Source of the DNA: Hyphobacterium sp. SN044 | Lineage (GTDB): Bacteria > Pseudomonadota > Alphaproteobacteria > Caulobacterales > Maricaulaceae | Assembly: GCF_021864465.1 (NCBI RefSeq) | Contig: NZ_JAKKUV010000004.1 | Span: forward strand, 62,001-126,000 | Length of the DNA: 64,000 nt | Direction of reading: 5' to 3' | In this document: positions 52,358 through 61,500 of the stretch, piece after piece | Position numbering within the stretch: position 1 is the first letter of the stretch | Layout: each line of letters starts with the position of its first letter | Notes under the pieces: model-generated | What the model saw: the letters and a program-made list of their open reading frames with translations, nothing else | Databases searched by the model: none | Told to the model about the DNA's origin: nothing | Made by a program: the position numbers and the translations under genes

Positions 52358-54363
52358 TGACCCGTTTCCTCACCGCACTAGTCGCGCTTGTCACCTTCGC
52401 CGGCCTCGCCGCCGCGCAGGACGAGCGCGAAACCATCGTGTTCGGCGTCGTGGCGACCGAGCAGTCCGAGAATGTGCTTCACCTGTGGGAGCCCTTCGTC
52501 GAGGACATGGCCCGCGACACCGGGTTCAATGTCGAGCTGCGCTCGGCCACCGACTATGCCGGCGTGATCGAAGCGATGCGTGCCGACCAGGTGCAGGTCG
52601 CCTGGCTGACCAATGCCTCCGGTCTCGAAGCCTCGCGCCGCGCCAATGCCGAAGTGTTCGCGAAATTCATCTATCCCGACGGCCAGCTCGGCTACCGTTC
52701 GATCATCATCGTGCCGGAAGACAGCCCGATGCAGGATATCGAAGACCTGCTGGTGTGCGACGGGACGGTCAATTTCGGGCTGGGCGATCCGCTTTCCACC
52801 TCCGGAACGCTGGTCCCGCAGGCCTATATCTTCGCGGATCGCGGCATCGACCCGCAGACCTGTTTCAACCAGGTCACCAGCGCCAGCCACGAGCAGAATC
52901 TGCTCGCCGTGGCGAACGGTCAGCTGGATGCGGCGACCAACAACACCACCAATATCGACCGCTTGGAGCGCGCCCGTCCGGATGTGCTGGAACGGGTGCG
53001 GACGATCTGGCGCTCGCCGCTGATCCAGACCGACCCGATCATGTGGCGTACCGATCTGTCGCCGGAGACCAAGGCGACGATCCAGGAATTTTTCCTGACC
53101 TATGGCTGGCGCGGCGATGCCGAACAGCGCGCGCATGAGCAGGCGGTGCTGCGCGAGCTGGAAATGGGCGGCTTCCTGCCCGCGACCAACGAGCACTTCC
53201 TGCCGATCATGCGTCTTGAACTGACGCGCGATCTGGCCGAGGCGCGGTCCGATCCCGATCTCGACGAGGCCGTGCGCGCCGAACGCATCGCGGCGATCGA
53301 AGCGGAAATGGCCGAACTGAGCGAGCGCGAACATCTTGTCGCCGCGCGCGACCTGTCCGCCGACATCGCGATGGCGCGCCGCGAGATGGTCGCCAACCCG
53401 GACGGTCCGCAGGACCAGGTGACCAATCTGGTCACGACCTATCTGCAGGACTCGCCGCGCCCCGAGGGCCGCGCCGCGCAGATCAACCGCCGTCCGGAGA
53501 CCGGCCAGATTGGCCGGATGATGATCGGCCTGATCGTCGGCCTGATCGTCGCCATCGGCCTGTTCGTGACGTCGAAGCCGCCGAAATATTCGCCAGCGCG
53601 GATGCCGTCCGACCGGATTATCGACGCGGCGATCTGGGGCGGCCTCGTCGGCCTGCTGGTCTGGAGCTTCTGGCCCGCGGAAGTGTTCAAGCTGCCGCTG
53701 CTGGCGGAGAATGCCGACCGGATGGGCGAATATGTCGCCGGTTTCGCGCGGCCCGATTTCTCGGAAGCCGGAAACTATCTGCGGCAGATCGTGGTGACGG
53801 TGCAGATCGCGCTGTGGGGCACGTTCTTCGCGGTGATCCTGGCGATCCCGCTCGGCCTCTTGGGCGCGTCGAACATCGCGCCGTTCTGGATCCGCCGCCC
53901 GGTGCGCTGGGTGATGGACGGCCTGCGGGCGATCAACGAACTGGTCGTCGCAGCGGTGTTCGTGGCCGCGGTGGGCCTCGGCCCCTTCGCCGGTGTGCTG
54001 GCGCTCGCCTTCCACACGGCCGGTGTGCTCGGCAAGCTGTTCTCCGAAGCCGTCGAGGCGATCGAGGAAGGCCCGGTCGAGGGCGTGCGCGCCACCGGTG
54101 CGGGGCCGCTGAACGAGGTGACCTGGGCAGTGATCCCGCAGGTCATTCCGCTGTGGGCGTCCTATGCGCTCTACCGCTTCGAATCGAACACGCGTTCGGC
54201 GACCATCCTCGGCCTGATCGGCGCGGGCGGTATCGGCCAGGTGCTGTACGAGAACATCCGCAGCTTCGAATACGGCAAGACCGCCGTGGTGATCGGCATG
54301 ATCATCATCGCGGTGACGCTGGTCGACATGATGTCCCAGGTGTTGCGCAAGCGCCTGATGTAA
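52354..54363 (+). CDS. PhnD-PhnE fusion: binding protein plus permease of phosphonate/phosphate ABC transporter
   Basis: A 669-residue fusion. Residues 1-22 are a signal/anchor sequence (TALVALVTFAGLAAAQ). Residues ~25-300 form a PhnD-type periplasmic binding domain (VVATEQSENVLHLWEPFVED, GVIEAMRADQVQVAWL, FGLGDPLSTSGTLVPQ). A charged helical linker with Glu/Ala/Arg (~300-385) precedes the helix MIGLIVGLIVAIGLFV. The C-terminal ~280 residues are a PhnE-like permease with the EAA-type loop EAIEEGPVEGVRATGAG. Usually these are separate proteins. It needs the PhnC dimer as partner. Confidence 0.92.
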   Translation: MMTRFLTALVALVTFAGLAAAQDERETIVFGVVATEQSENVLHLWEPFVEDMARDTGFNVELRSATDYAGVIEAMRADQVQVAWLTNASGLEASRRANAEVFAKFIYPDGQLGYRSIIIVPEDSPMQDIEDLLVCDGTVNFGLGDPLSTSGTLVPQAYIFADRGIDPQTCFNQVTSASHEQNLLAVANGQLDAATNNTTNIDRLERARPDVLERVRTIWRSPLIQTDPIMWRTDLSPETKATIQEFFLTYGWRGDAEQRAHEQAVLRELEMGGFLPATNEHFLPIMRLELTRDLAEARSDPDLDEAVRAERIAAIEAEMAELSEREHLVAARDLSADIAMARREMVANPDGPQDQVTNLVTTYLQDSPRPEGRAAQINRRPETGQIGRMMIGLIVGLIVAIGLFVTSKPPKYSPARMPSDRIIDAAIWGGLVGLLVWSFWPAEVFKLPLLAENADRMGEYVAGFARPDFSEAGNYLRQIVVTVQIALWGTFFAVILAIPLGLLGASNIAPFWIRRPVRWVMDGLRAINELVVAAVFVAAVGLGPFAGVLALAFHTAGVLGKLFSEAVEAIEEGPVEGVRATGAGPLNEVTWAVIPQVIPLWASYALYRFESNTRSATILGLIGAGGIGQVLYENIRSFEYGKTAVVIGMIIIAVTLVDMMSQVLRKRLM

Positions 54364-54376
54364 TCCGTCTACGGAG

Positions 54377-54408
54377 AGCTTCGCTGTCACAGAACTGACA
54401 GCGAAGCT
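54377..54408 (+). terminator. Hairpin after phnDE coinciding with a Pho-box-like array
   Basis: Perfect 13-bp stem AGCTTCGCTGTCA / TGACAGCGAAGCT with loop CAGAAC, but no downstream T-tract. The same bases read as CTGTCAC, CTGACAG, GCTTCAC in 11-base register. It could end the phnC-phnDE transcript, bind PhoB, or both. Confidence 0.5.
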
Positions 54409-54434
54409 TCACACTTCACAAAAGCTTCGCCGAA

Positions 54435-54507
54435 CCGTCATTGAACTGCGGCGGAAGCGTCATACCTCCGCGCCCGGATTGTCGCGAAAGCTTTGCGTGG
54501 TTGTCAC
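54435..54507 (+). promoter_or_regulatory. Two Pho-box-like arrays upstream of the porin gene
   Basis: First array CCGTCAT, CTGCGGC, GCGTCAT (54435-54463). Second array TTGTCGC, GCTTTGC, TTGTCAC (54479-54507). Both are in exact 11-base register with 4-base spacers, and the second is 37 bases before the porin start. Confidence 0.5.
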
Positions 54508-54543
54508 ACAAGGCCCGCGGCGTACGAGAACCGGACGCTTCGC

Positions 54544-55668
54544 ATGTTTCGCTTTCCCCTTGGACTGACCGCACTCGCCCTTGCCGTTTCGGCCCCCGCC
54601 GCCGCCCAGGACGACAGCGGTTTCGAGATCGAATTGCGCGGCCGGCTGCTGCTGGACATCGCGAAGATCGACGAGGACTTCACCGGCCTCAACGACGACT
54701 ACAGCGACAGCCAGGTGCGCACCGCGCGCATCGGCGTCGAGGGCGGCTGGCGCGACTGGTCCTATGTTGCCGAGGCGGATTTCGCCGGCGATTCGGTGTC
54801 GCTGAACGACGTGTCTGTGTCGTGGTCGCGCGACGGCTTCACCTTCCGCGCGGGTCATTTCCGTCCGCCCAACTCGATCGAGGCGATCACGTCCGGTCGG
54901 TTCACCACCTTTCTGGAGCGGGCGCAGGCGACGGACGCCTTCCGCTATGTTCGCCGTGTCGGGGCGACGGTGGCGCGCGCCGGAGGGAATTACACGCTGA
55001 CCGGCGGCGTGTTCGGCGGCACGATCGGCGACGATTCGACCGGCTTCCACATTTCCGACGCGATGGTGGTCGCCGGCCGCGCGACCTTCCTGCCGGTGCA
55101 GAGCGAAGACCGCTTCGTGCATCTCGGCGTCCATGCCCGCTATTATGACGAAGGCGACGATGGCAGCGAATCGCTGCGCCAACGGGCCCGTCCGGGCGTG
55201 CGTATGGCCGACCGCTATGTCGCGGCGAACCCGGCTGGCGAAACCGCGACCCTGCTCGGCGTCGAGGCGGCCTGGATCGAAGGCCCCTTCCACGCCCTCG
55301 TCGAGGCAGCAGTGGAAGATGCCGAAGGCGGCGAAGCCGTGAACACGGCGGCGCTGACTGCGGGCTGGTTCATCACCGGCGAGCAGCGCGCCTACCGGGC
55401 CTCCACCGGCGAGTTCCGCCGCACCGCGCCGGCGCGTCCGGTCACCGAAGGCGGCATGGGCGCGTGGGAGCTGGCCTTCCGGGCCGACCGCTTCGATGCC
55501 GGTGTCGATGGCACGCAGACCGCCATCGCCTTGGGGCTGAACTGGTATCCGGCCGAGACCGTGCGCGTCATGGTCAATGCGATCCATGCCGAGGCCGACG
55601 GCGCCGGTGCACGCTTCGGCGAGGGCGAGATGAACGCCATCCAGGCCCGCTTCCAGGTCGACTGGTAA
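54544..55668 (+). CDS. OprP/OprO-type porin (phosphate-selective porin family)
   Basis: A 374-residue outer-membrane beta-barrel protein with signal peptide ending ...PAAAQ. The mature part shows alternating strands and turns (FEIELRGRLLLDIAKIDEDF, YVAEADFAG, WSRDGFTFRAGHFRPPNSIE) and ends in the aromatic QVDW. Short acidic turns and the PPNSIEAITS motif fit the phosphate/polyphosphate porin family. No strong ribosome site is seen before ATG 54544. It lies between the PhnCDE-type transporter and a PstS-like protein, and behind Pho-box-like arrays, so phosphate entry through the outer membrane is the likely role. Confidence 0.88.
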   Translation: MFRFPLGLTALALAVSAPAAAQDDSGFEIELRGRLLLDIAKIDEDFTGLNDDYSDSQVRTARIGVEGGWRDWSYVAEADFAGDSVSLNDVSVSWSRDGFTFRAGHFRPPNSIEAITSGRFTTFLERAQATDAFRYVRRVGATVARAGGNYTLTGGVFGGTIGDDSTGFHISDAMVVAGRATFLPVQSEDRFVHLGVHARYYDEGDDGSESLRQRARPGVRMADRYVAANPAGETATLLGVEAAWIEGPFHALVEAAVEDAEGGEAVNTAALTAGWFITGEQRAYRASTGEFRRTAPARPVTEGGMGAWELAFRADRFDAGVDGTQTAIALGLNWYPAETVRVMVNAIHAEADGAGARFGEGEMNAIQARFQVDW

Positions 55669-55756
55669 TAAAAAATTCACACGCAACCGGCCGCCCGGGC
55701 GCTTATTCCGGGGCCGGAAAATCGCCCGCGAGGCGGGCTGACGAAGGAGTGAAGAC

Positions 55757-56851
55757 ATGATCCGTATCGCTTCGGTTTCGCTGGCCGTGCTGGCGCTCGC
55801 CGCCTGCTCGCCCGCCGAGAACACCTCCGCCCCCGCGGGCGGCAATGACACCGCCGCCGATACCGGCGCTGCGGCGACCCCGGGCGCGGTCGAACGTCCG
55901 ATCCGCATCGTCGGGTCGTCGACGGTGTTTCCGTTCACCACGGCGGTCGCCGAATCCTTCGGCGCGCGCACGCAATTCTCCACCCCGGTCGTGGAATCGA
56001 CCGGCACGGGCGGCGGCATGCGCCTGTTCTGCCAGGGCGTGGGCGGCGAGAATGCCGACGTCACCGGCGCGTCGCGCCGCATGACGGCCAGCGAGTTCGA
56101 GATGTGTCAGGCCAATGGCGTGACCGACATCGTGGAAATGCCGATCGGTTATGACGGCATCGTCATCGCCAATGTGAACACCGGTCCGGAACTCGACCTC
56201 AATCGCGGTCAGCTGTGGCGCGCCCTCGCGGCCCAGGTCCCGGCCGAGGATTGCACGATGATCGACAATCCGAACCGCAACTGGTCGGACATCGACCCGT
56301 CCCTGCCGGATCTGCGGATCGAAGTGTTCGGCCCGCCGCCGACCTCCGGCACGCGCGATGCCTTCGTCGAACTCGGCCTCGAAGCCGGCGCGGAAGAAGT
56401 GCACGAGGAAACCGGCTGCGAGATCCCGGAAATGGCCATGGCCCGCATCCGCGAGGACGGCGCCTGGATCGACGCCGGCGAGAATGACAACGCGATCGTC
56501 CAGACGCTGGCCAACACGCCGTCGGCCTATGGCGTCTTCGGCTATTCCTTCCTGGCGCAGAATTCCGACCGCCTGCAGGCGGCACGCGTGGAAGGCGTGG
56601 AGCCGCAGTTCGACGCGATCTCGTCGGGCGAATACCCGATCTCGCGCTCGCTCTTCGTCTATGTGAAGCGCCAGCATGTCGGCCTCGTGCCGGGCATCGA
56701 GGAATATCTCGCCGAGTTCACCTCGGACGATGCGTGGGGCGAGTTCGGCTATCTCGCCGATCGCGGCCTGATCCCGCTGCACGAAGGCGAACGCCGCGAC
56801 GTCGCCGACCGCGCCGCCAATCTGCGCGTCATGGACGGCGCCCCGGAATAG
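55757..56851 (+). CDS. PstS-like phosphate-binding lipoprotein
   Basis: A 364-residue lipoprotein: lipobox LALAAC with Cys17, a Pro/Ala/Gly-rich linker, then a phosphate-binding fold (IVGSSTVFPFTTAVAESF, VESTGTGGGMRLFCQG, DVTGASRRMTASEF and FGPPPTSGTRDAFVELGL). These correspond to PstS phosphate-contacting loops. No pstC, pstA or pstB genes are nearby, so the partner transporter lies elsewhere or the protein is a scavenger. GAAGGAG precedes the ATG by 6 bases. A terminator follows. Confidence 0.9.
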   Translation: MIRIASVSLAVLALAACSPAENTSAPAGGNDTAADTGAAATPGAVERPIRIVGSSTVFPFTTAVAESFGARTQFSTPVVESTGTGGGMRLFCQGVGGENADVTGASRRMTASEFEMCQANGVTDIVEMPIGYDGIVIANVNTGPELDLNRGQLWRALAAQVPAEDCTMIDNPNRNWSDIDPSLPDLRIEVFGPPPTSGTRDAFVELGLEAGAEEVHEETGCEIPEMAMARIREDGAWIDAGENDNAIVQTLANTPSAYGVFGYSFLAQNSDRLQAARVEGVEPQFDAISSGEYPISRSLFVYVKRQHVGLVPGIEEYLAEFTSDDAWGEFGYLADRGLIPLHEGERRDVADRAANLRVMDGAPE

Positions 56852-56877
56852 GCCTTCGGTCTTGTTGGAATGATTGG

Positions 56878-56913
56878 ACCCCGGCTCGCCAAGCGCGCCG
56901 GGGTTCTTTTTTG
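56878..56913 (+). terminator. Rho-independent terminator after PstS-like gene
   Basis: Stem ACCCCGGC / GCCGGGGT with an 11-base loop, followed by TCTTTTTT. Confidence 0.9.
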
Positions 56914-56929
56914 CTGATGGCCGCCTGAG

Positions 56930-57145
56930 CTGGCAGTTGCGCGACCTGGATTCCCTTCTCTCCTTTTGAAGGGGAGAAGGTGCCCGAAGGGCGGATGAGG
57001 GGTTCTGCTCCGAAATTGCGGTGAGTGGCTGTCCCCCTCACCCGGCGCTTCGCGCCATCCTCTCCCCCAAATGGGGGCGAGGGGGAAGATGGCGGGAAAT
57101 TCTCCTCGCCCTTCGAGGGCCGCTGACGCGGCCACCTCAGGATGA
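56930..57145. repeat. REP-like intergenic repeats
   Basis: Several palindromes: CTTCTCTCCTTTTGAAGGGGAGAAG, CACCCGGCGCTTCGCGCC, TCTCCCCCAAATGGGGGCGAGG and TCCTCGCCCTTCGAGGGCCG. No reading frame is supported. This is one of three such clusters in the window (also 28250-28443 and 63838-63915). Confidence 0.7.
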
Positions 57146-57160
57146 GGAGAATACTTGTCC

Positions 57161-58345
57161 CTAGAACAGCGGTTTGCGTTCCGGGCGGCCGAGGCGGCGG
57201 ATGCGGCGCCAGATCTTGCGGCGTTCCGGCTTCGGCTGCGGCTTGAGGTTCTTCACGAACTCCTCCGCGCACGAGCGCCAGGAGAAGCCCTCCGCGTATT
57301 CGCGGCAGCGCTCGCGCGAGCATTTCAGCGCTTCGAGGCAGGCCTCGCGCAGATCCTCGCTGACCGCGCCGGCGCCGGAACCGGGGATCAGATCCTTTGG
57401 ACCCGGGGCCGGGAAGGCGGCCACCGGCGTGCCGGTGGCCATGGATTCGAGGATCACCAGGCCGAACGTGTCGGTCAGGCTGGGGAAGACGAAGACGTCG
57501 GCGTCGGCGAAATGGCGGGCAAGCTCGTCGCCATACATGCCGCCGAGGAATTTCACCTCGGGGTATTTCTTCTTCAATTCCTCGAGCTGCGGGCCGGGGC
57601 CGATCACCACCTTGGTGCCGGGCAGTTCGACCTTGAGGAAGGCCTCGATGTTCTTTTCCACTGCGACGCGGCCGACATAGAGGAAGACCGGGCCTTCGAT
57701 GTCCTTGAAGACGCCGCCATCAATGCCGCGCTTCGACGGGTGGAAGAGCTCGGTGTCCACACCGCGCGCCCACGGCGTGATGTTCTTGAAGCCGCGCTTT
57801 TCGAGGTCCTCGCGCATCGAGGGCGTCGCGACCATCAGGCGGCCGCCCGCGTCGTGGAACCAGCGCATGAAGGAATAGCCGGCTTTCACCGGGATGAAGG
57901 GGAAGCGTGCGTTCACATATTCCGGGAATTTCGTGTGATAGCTGGTGGTGAAGGGCAGCTTCCACTTGATGCAGACCGCGCGCGCCGCCATGCCGAGCGT
58001 GCCCTCGGTGGCGATGTGGATCGCCTCGGGCTCGAATTCCTTGAAGCGTTCCTCGATCTGCTTGCGCGCGCCGAGCGCCAGCTGGATTTCCGGATAGGTC
58101 GGCAGCGGCATGGTGCGGAAGCCGAGGCCGGGATGGATCACCTCGATCTCGTGGCCCATCTCGCGGCATTCCTCGGTCACGCGGGTCAGCGTGCGCACGA
58201 CGCCATTCACCTGCGGTTCCCAGGCGTCCGTCACCAGCATGATGCGCTGGGGCCGGTCGTCTGCCTCGGATTCGGGGGCTTCGGATTCGGGAGCCTCGGA
58301 AACGGGGGTTTCGGCGGGTGCGGATGGCGTGTTCGTGTCGGTCAT
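57161..58345 (-). CDS. GT4-family glycosyltransferase
   Basis: A 394-residue GT-B glycosyltransferase. The first ~30 residues are a Pro/Glu/Ser-rich tail (repeat SEAPESEAPESEA). The N-terminal domain shows RIMLVTDAWEPQVNGVVRTL and FTTSYHTKFPEYVNARFP; the donor domain shows FLYVGRVAVEKNIEAFL, VVIGPGPQLEEL and the EX7E-type region FPSLTDTFGLVILESMATG. It belongs to the group of GT4 enzymes (SqdX, mannosyl- and diacylglycerol glycosyltransferases). Since the flanks are phosphate-acquisition genes, a glycolipid-forming enzyme that substitutes phospholipids is a reasonable inference. The acceptor is unproven. Confidence 0.88.
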   Translation of the reverse strand: MTDTNTPSAPAETPVSEAPESEAPESEADDRPQRIMLVTDAWEPQVNGVVRTLTRVTEECREMGHEIEVIHPGLGFRTMPLPTYPEIQLALGARKQIEERFKEFEPEAIHIATEGTLGMAARAVCIKWKLPFTTSYHTKFPEYVNARFPFIPVKAGYSFMRWFHDAGGRLMVATPSMREDLEKRGFKNITPWARGVDTELFHPSKRGIDGGVFKDIEGPVFLYVGRVAVEKNIEAFLKVELPGTKVVIGPGPQLEELKKKYPEVKFLGGMYGDELARHFADADVFVFPSLTDTFGLVILESMATGTPVAAFPAPGPKDLIPGSGAGAVSEDLREACLEALKCSRERCREYAEGFSWRSCAEEFVKNLKPQPKPERRKIWRRIRRLGRPERKPLF

Positions 58346-58520
58346 GGCGCTTTCCTAGACCATTCGCGGCGCTTGGCGAAGAGGGGCGGGCGGTTGCCCG
58401 GCGTGATTGTGCGGTGCAGCGCAGAAACACCGGCCGCGCACAGCCAATAACCGTCGATTTTCACGGCCTGAATGACTATGGATCGGCCCGACGCAGCCCC
58501 CATGTGACGGAGCCTCATCC
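58346..58520. promoter_or_regulatory. Divergent intergenic region between GT4 gene and putA
   Basis: 175 bases without a gene. It should contain both promoters. No hairpin, Pho box or clear operator was found. Confidence 0.35.
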
Positions 58521-61500
58521 ATGTCGTCATCCGAACCGCGCCGCATTGTCGACTGGGACGCCATCGATGCGGTGAAGTTCCGCAACGAGACCGAAGCGGC
58601 GCGCGGCCTGATCGGCCGCATCGCGCTCGACGCCGAGGCGCAGGCCTCGATCCGCGACTCGGCCATCGACCTGGTGCACCGCGCGCGCAAGATGACGCTG
58701 AAGCGCGGCCTGATGGAGAGCTTCCTCCAGGAATTCGGCCTGTCCAACAAGGAAGGCCTGGCGCTGATGTGCCTCGCCGAGGCACTGCTGCGCGTGCCGG
58801 ACGCGGAGACCGCCGACCGGCTGATCGCGGAGAAGATCTCCTCGGGGAAGTGGAATGAGCATATCGGCCGGTCGGAGAACTGGCTGGTCAACGCCTCGAC
58901 GCTCGGCCTGATGCTGACCGGCCAGCTGGTCGATGTCGATCACGAGGCGCGCGCCGAACCGGGCGTCTATTTCCGCAATCTGACCCAGCGCATGGGCGAG
59001 CCGGTGATCCGCGCCGCCGTGATGCAGGCGATGCGGATCCTGGGCGAGCAATTCGTGCTCGGCCGCACGATCGAGGCGGCGCTGAAGCGCGGCCACAAGC
59101 GGGAAGGCGCGCTGCATTCCTTCGACATGCTGGGCGAGGGCGCACGCACCGCGAAGGACGCGGCGCGCTATCACAAGCGCTACATGGATGCGATCGCCGC
59201 GGTCGGGAAAGCGCGCGGCGCGGGGCCGATCGAAAGCGTTGACGGCGTCTCCGTGAAGCTGTCGGCCCTGCATCCGCGCTATCTGGCGGTGAAGGAAAGC
59301 CGCGTCTTCGACGAGCTCTATCCGATGGTGCTTGAGCAGTGCGAAGCCGCGGCGAAGGCCGATATCGGCCTCTGCCTCGACGCGGAGGAAAGCGACCGGC
59401 TGGTCATTTCGCTGAAACTGCTGGAGCGCCTCGCGCAGGAGCCGTCCTTGAAGGCGTGGCAGGGGCTGGGCCTCGCCATCCAAGGCTATCAGAAGCGCTG
59501 CGAGAAGGTGATCGAAGGGCTGATCGCGCTGGGCCGGGCGACCGGGCGGCGCTTCCTCGTGCGGCTGGTGAAGGGCGCCTACTGGGACAGCGAGGTGAAA
59601 TGGGCGCAGCAGAATGGCTGGCCGGACTTCCCGGTCTGGACGACCAAGCCGGCGACCGATCTCAATTATCTCGCCTGCGCGCGCATGATGCTGGGCGCGC
59701 CGGACGCGATCTATTCCCAGTTCGCGACGCACAATGCGCACTCGCTGTCGGCGATCCGCACGCTGGCCGCAGAAGCGGGCGTGGAACGGTACGAATTCCA
59801 GCGCCTGCACGGCATGGGTGAGCCGCTCTACGACGCGGCGCACGACGCGTTCGGCGCCTTCCCGGTGCGTATCTATGCGCCGGTCGGCAGCCATGAGGAT
59901 TTGCTGCCCTATCTGGTGCGCCGTCTTCTGGAGAACGGGGCGAACACGTCCTTCGTGCACTCCTTCCTCGACGAGACCGTTCCGGCCGAGGACGTGGCGC
60001 GCGGCCCGTTCGAGGGTGCGGATTCGATCGACCGCCACCCCTTCATCCCGGCTCCTCCGAAGCTCTACGGTTCGCGCCGGACCAATTCGGCGGGCACCGA
60101 TCTCAGCCAGGTCCCGGTGCGCGAACGCATCGCCAGGGCCATCGCCGATTTCGACAAGGCGCGCCCGATCAAGGCGAGCGCGCTGGTCAATGGCAAGGAG
60201 ATGGGCGGCAAGGCCGAGGACGTGACCTCTCCCGCCGACCGCAGCCGTGTCGTCGGCACGGTCGCCGAGGCGAGCGAAGAGGCGATCGGCAGCGCCTTCA
60301 CCGTCGCCGCGAAGGCGCAGGGCGACTGGGACCGCCGCGGCGGGGTGGAGCGCGGGGCGATCCTTCGCGACATGGCCGATGCGCTCGAGGGCGAGACCGA
60401 CCGCCTCTTGGCGCTGATGGCGCGCGAAGCCGGCAAGACTTTGCCAGACGGCATCGCCGAAGTGCGCGAGGCGGTCGATTTCCTGCGCTATTACGCGGCG
60501 GAAGCCGAACAGAAATTCGCCGCGCCGGACCGCCTGCCGGGACCCGCGGGGGAGACGAACCATCTGGGCCTGAAAGGCCGCGGCACGATCGTGTGCATCA
60601 GCCCGTGGAATTTCCCGCTGGCGATCTTCACCGGTCAGGTCTCGGCTGCGCTGGCGGCCGGGAACACCGTTCTGGCGAAGCCGGCCGAGCAGACGCCGCT
60701 GATCGCGTTCGAGGCGGTGAAGATCTTCCTGAAAGCCGGCCTGCCCAAAGAGGTGCTGCACCTCTTGCCCGGGCGCGGCGAGACGGTCGGCGCGGCGCTG
60801 ACGAAGGACGAGCGCACGGACGGCGTCGTCTTCACCGGCTCGACCGAGGTCGCCAAGCTGATCAACCGGACGCTGGCCCAGCGCGACGGACCGATCGCGC
60901 CGCTGATCGCGGAGACGGGCGGGCTGAACGGCATGTTCGTCGACACCTCGGCGCTGAAGGAGCAGGTGATCGACGATGCGGTGATGTCGGCCTTCGGGTC
61001 GGCTGGTCAGCGTTGTTCGGCGTTGCGCATCATCTTCCTGCCGGAAGACACCGCCGACGGCTTCATCGAGGGGCTGAAGGGCGCGATGGACGAGTTGGCG
61101 CTCGGCGATCCGTCGGACCCCTTCACCGATGTCGGTCCGGTGATCGACAAGGACGCGCTCTCGCTGCTCGAACGCCACATGGAGCGGATGGGCAAGGAGG
61201 CGAAAGTCCTCAAGCAGCTGGAGACGGGATCGCTCGCCAGCCGCGGCAGCTATTTCGGCCCGGCGCTGGTCGAACTGCCCTCGCTCGACCTGATCGACCG
61301 CGAAGTGTTCGGCCCGGTGCTCCACGTCTACCGCTACAAGCGGAAGAACCTGGCCGAGATTGCCGGCAAGCTGGCGAAGAAGGGCTATGGCCTGACGCTC
61401 GGCGTCCATTCGCGGCTCGGCGGTTTCCATGATTCGGTGATCCGCGCGGTGCCGGCCGGGAATGTCTATGTGAACCGCAACATGATCGGCGCGGTCGTCG

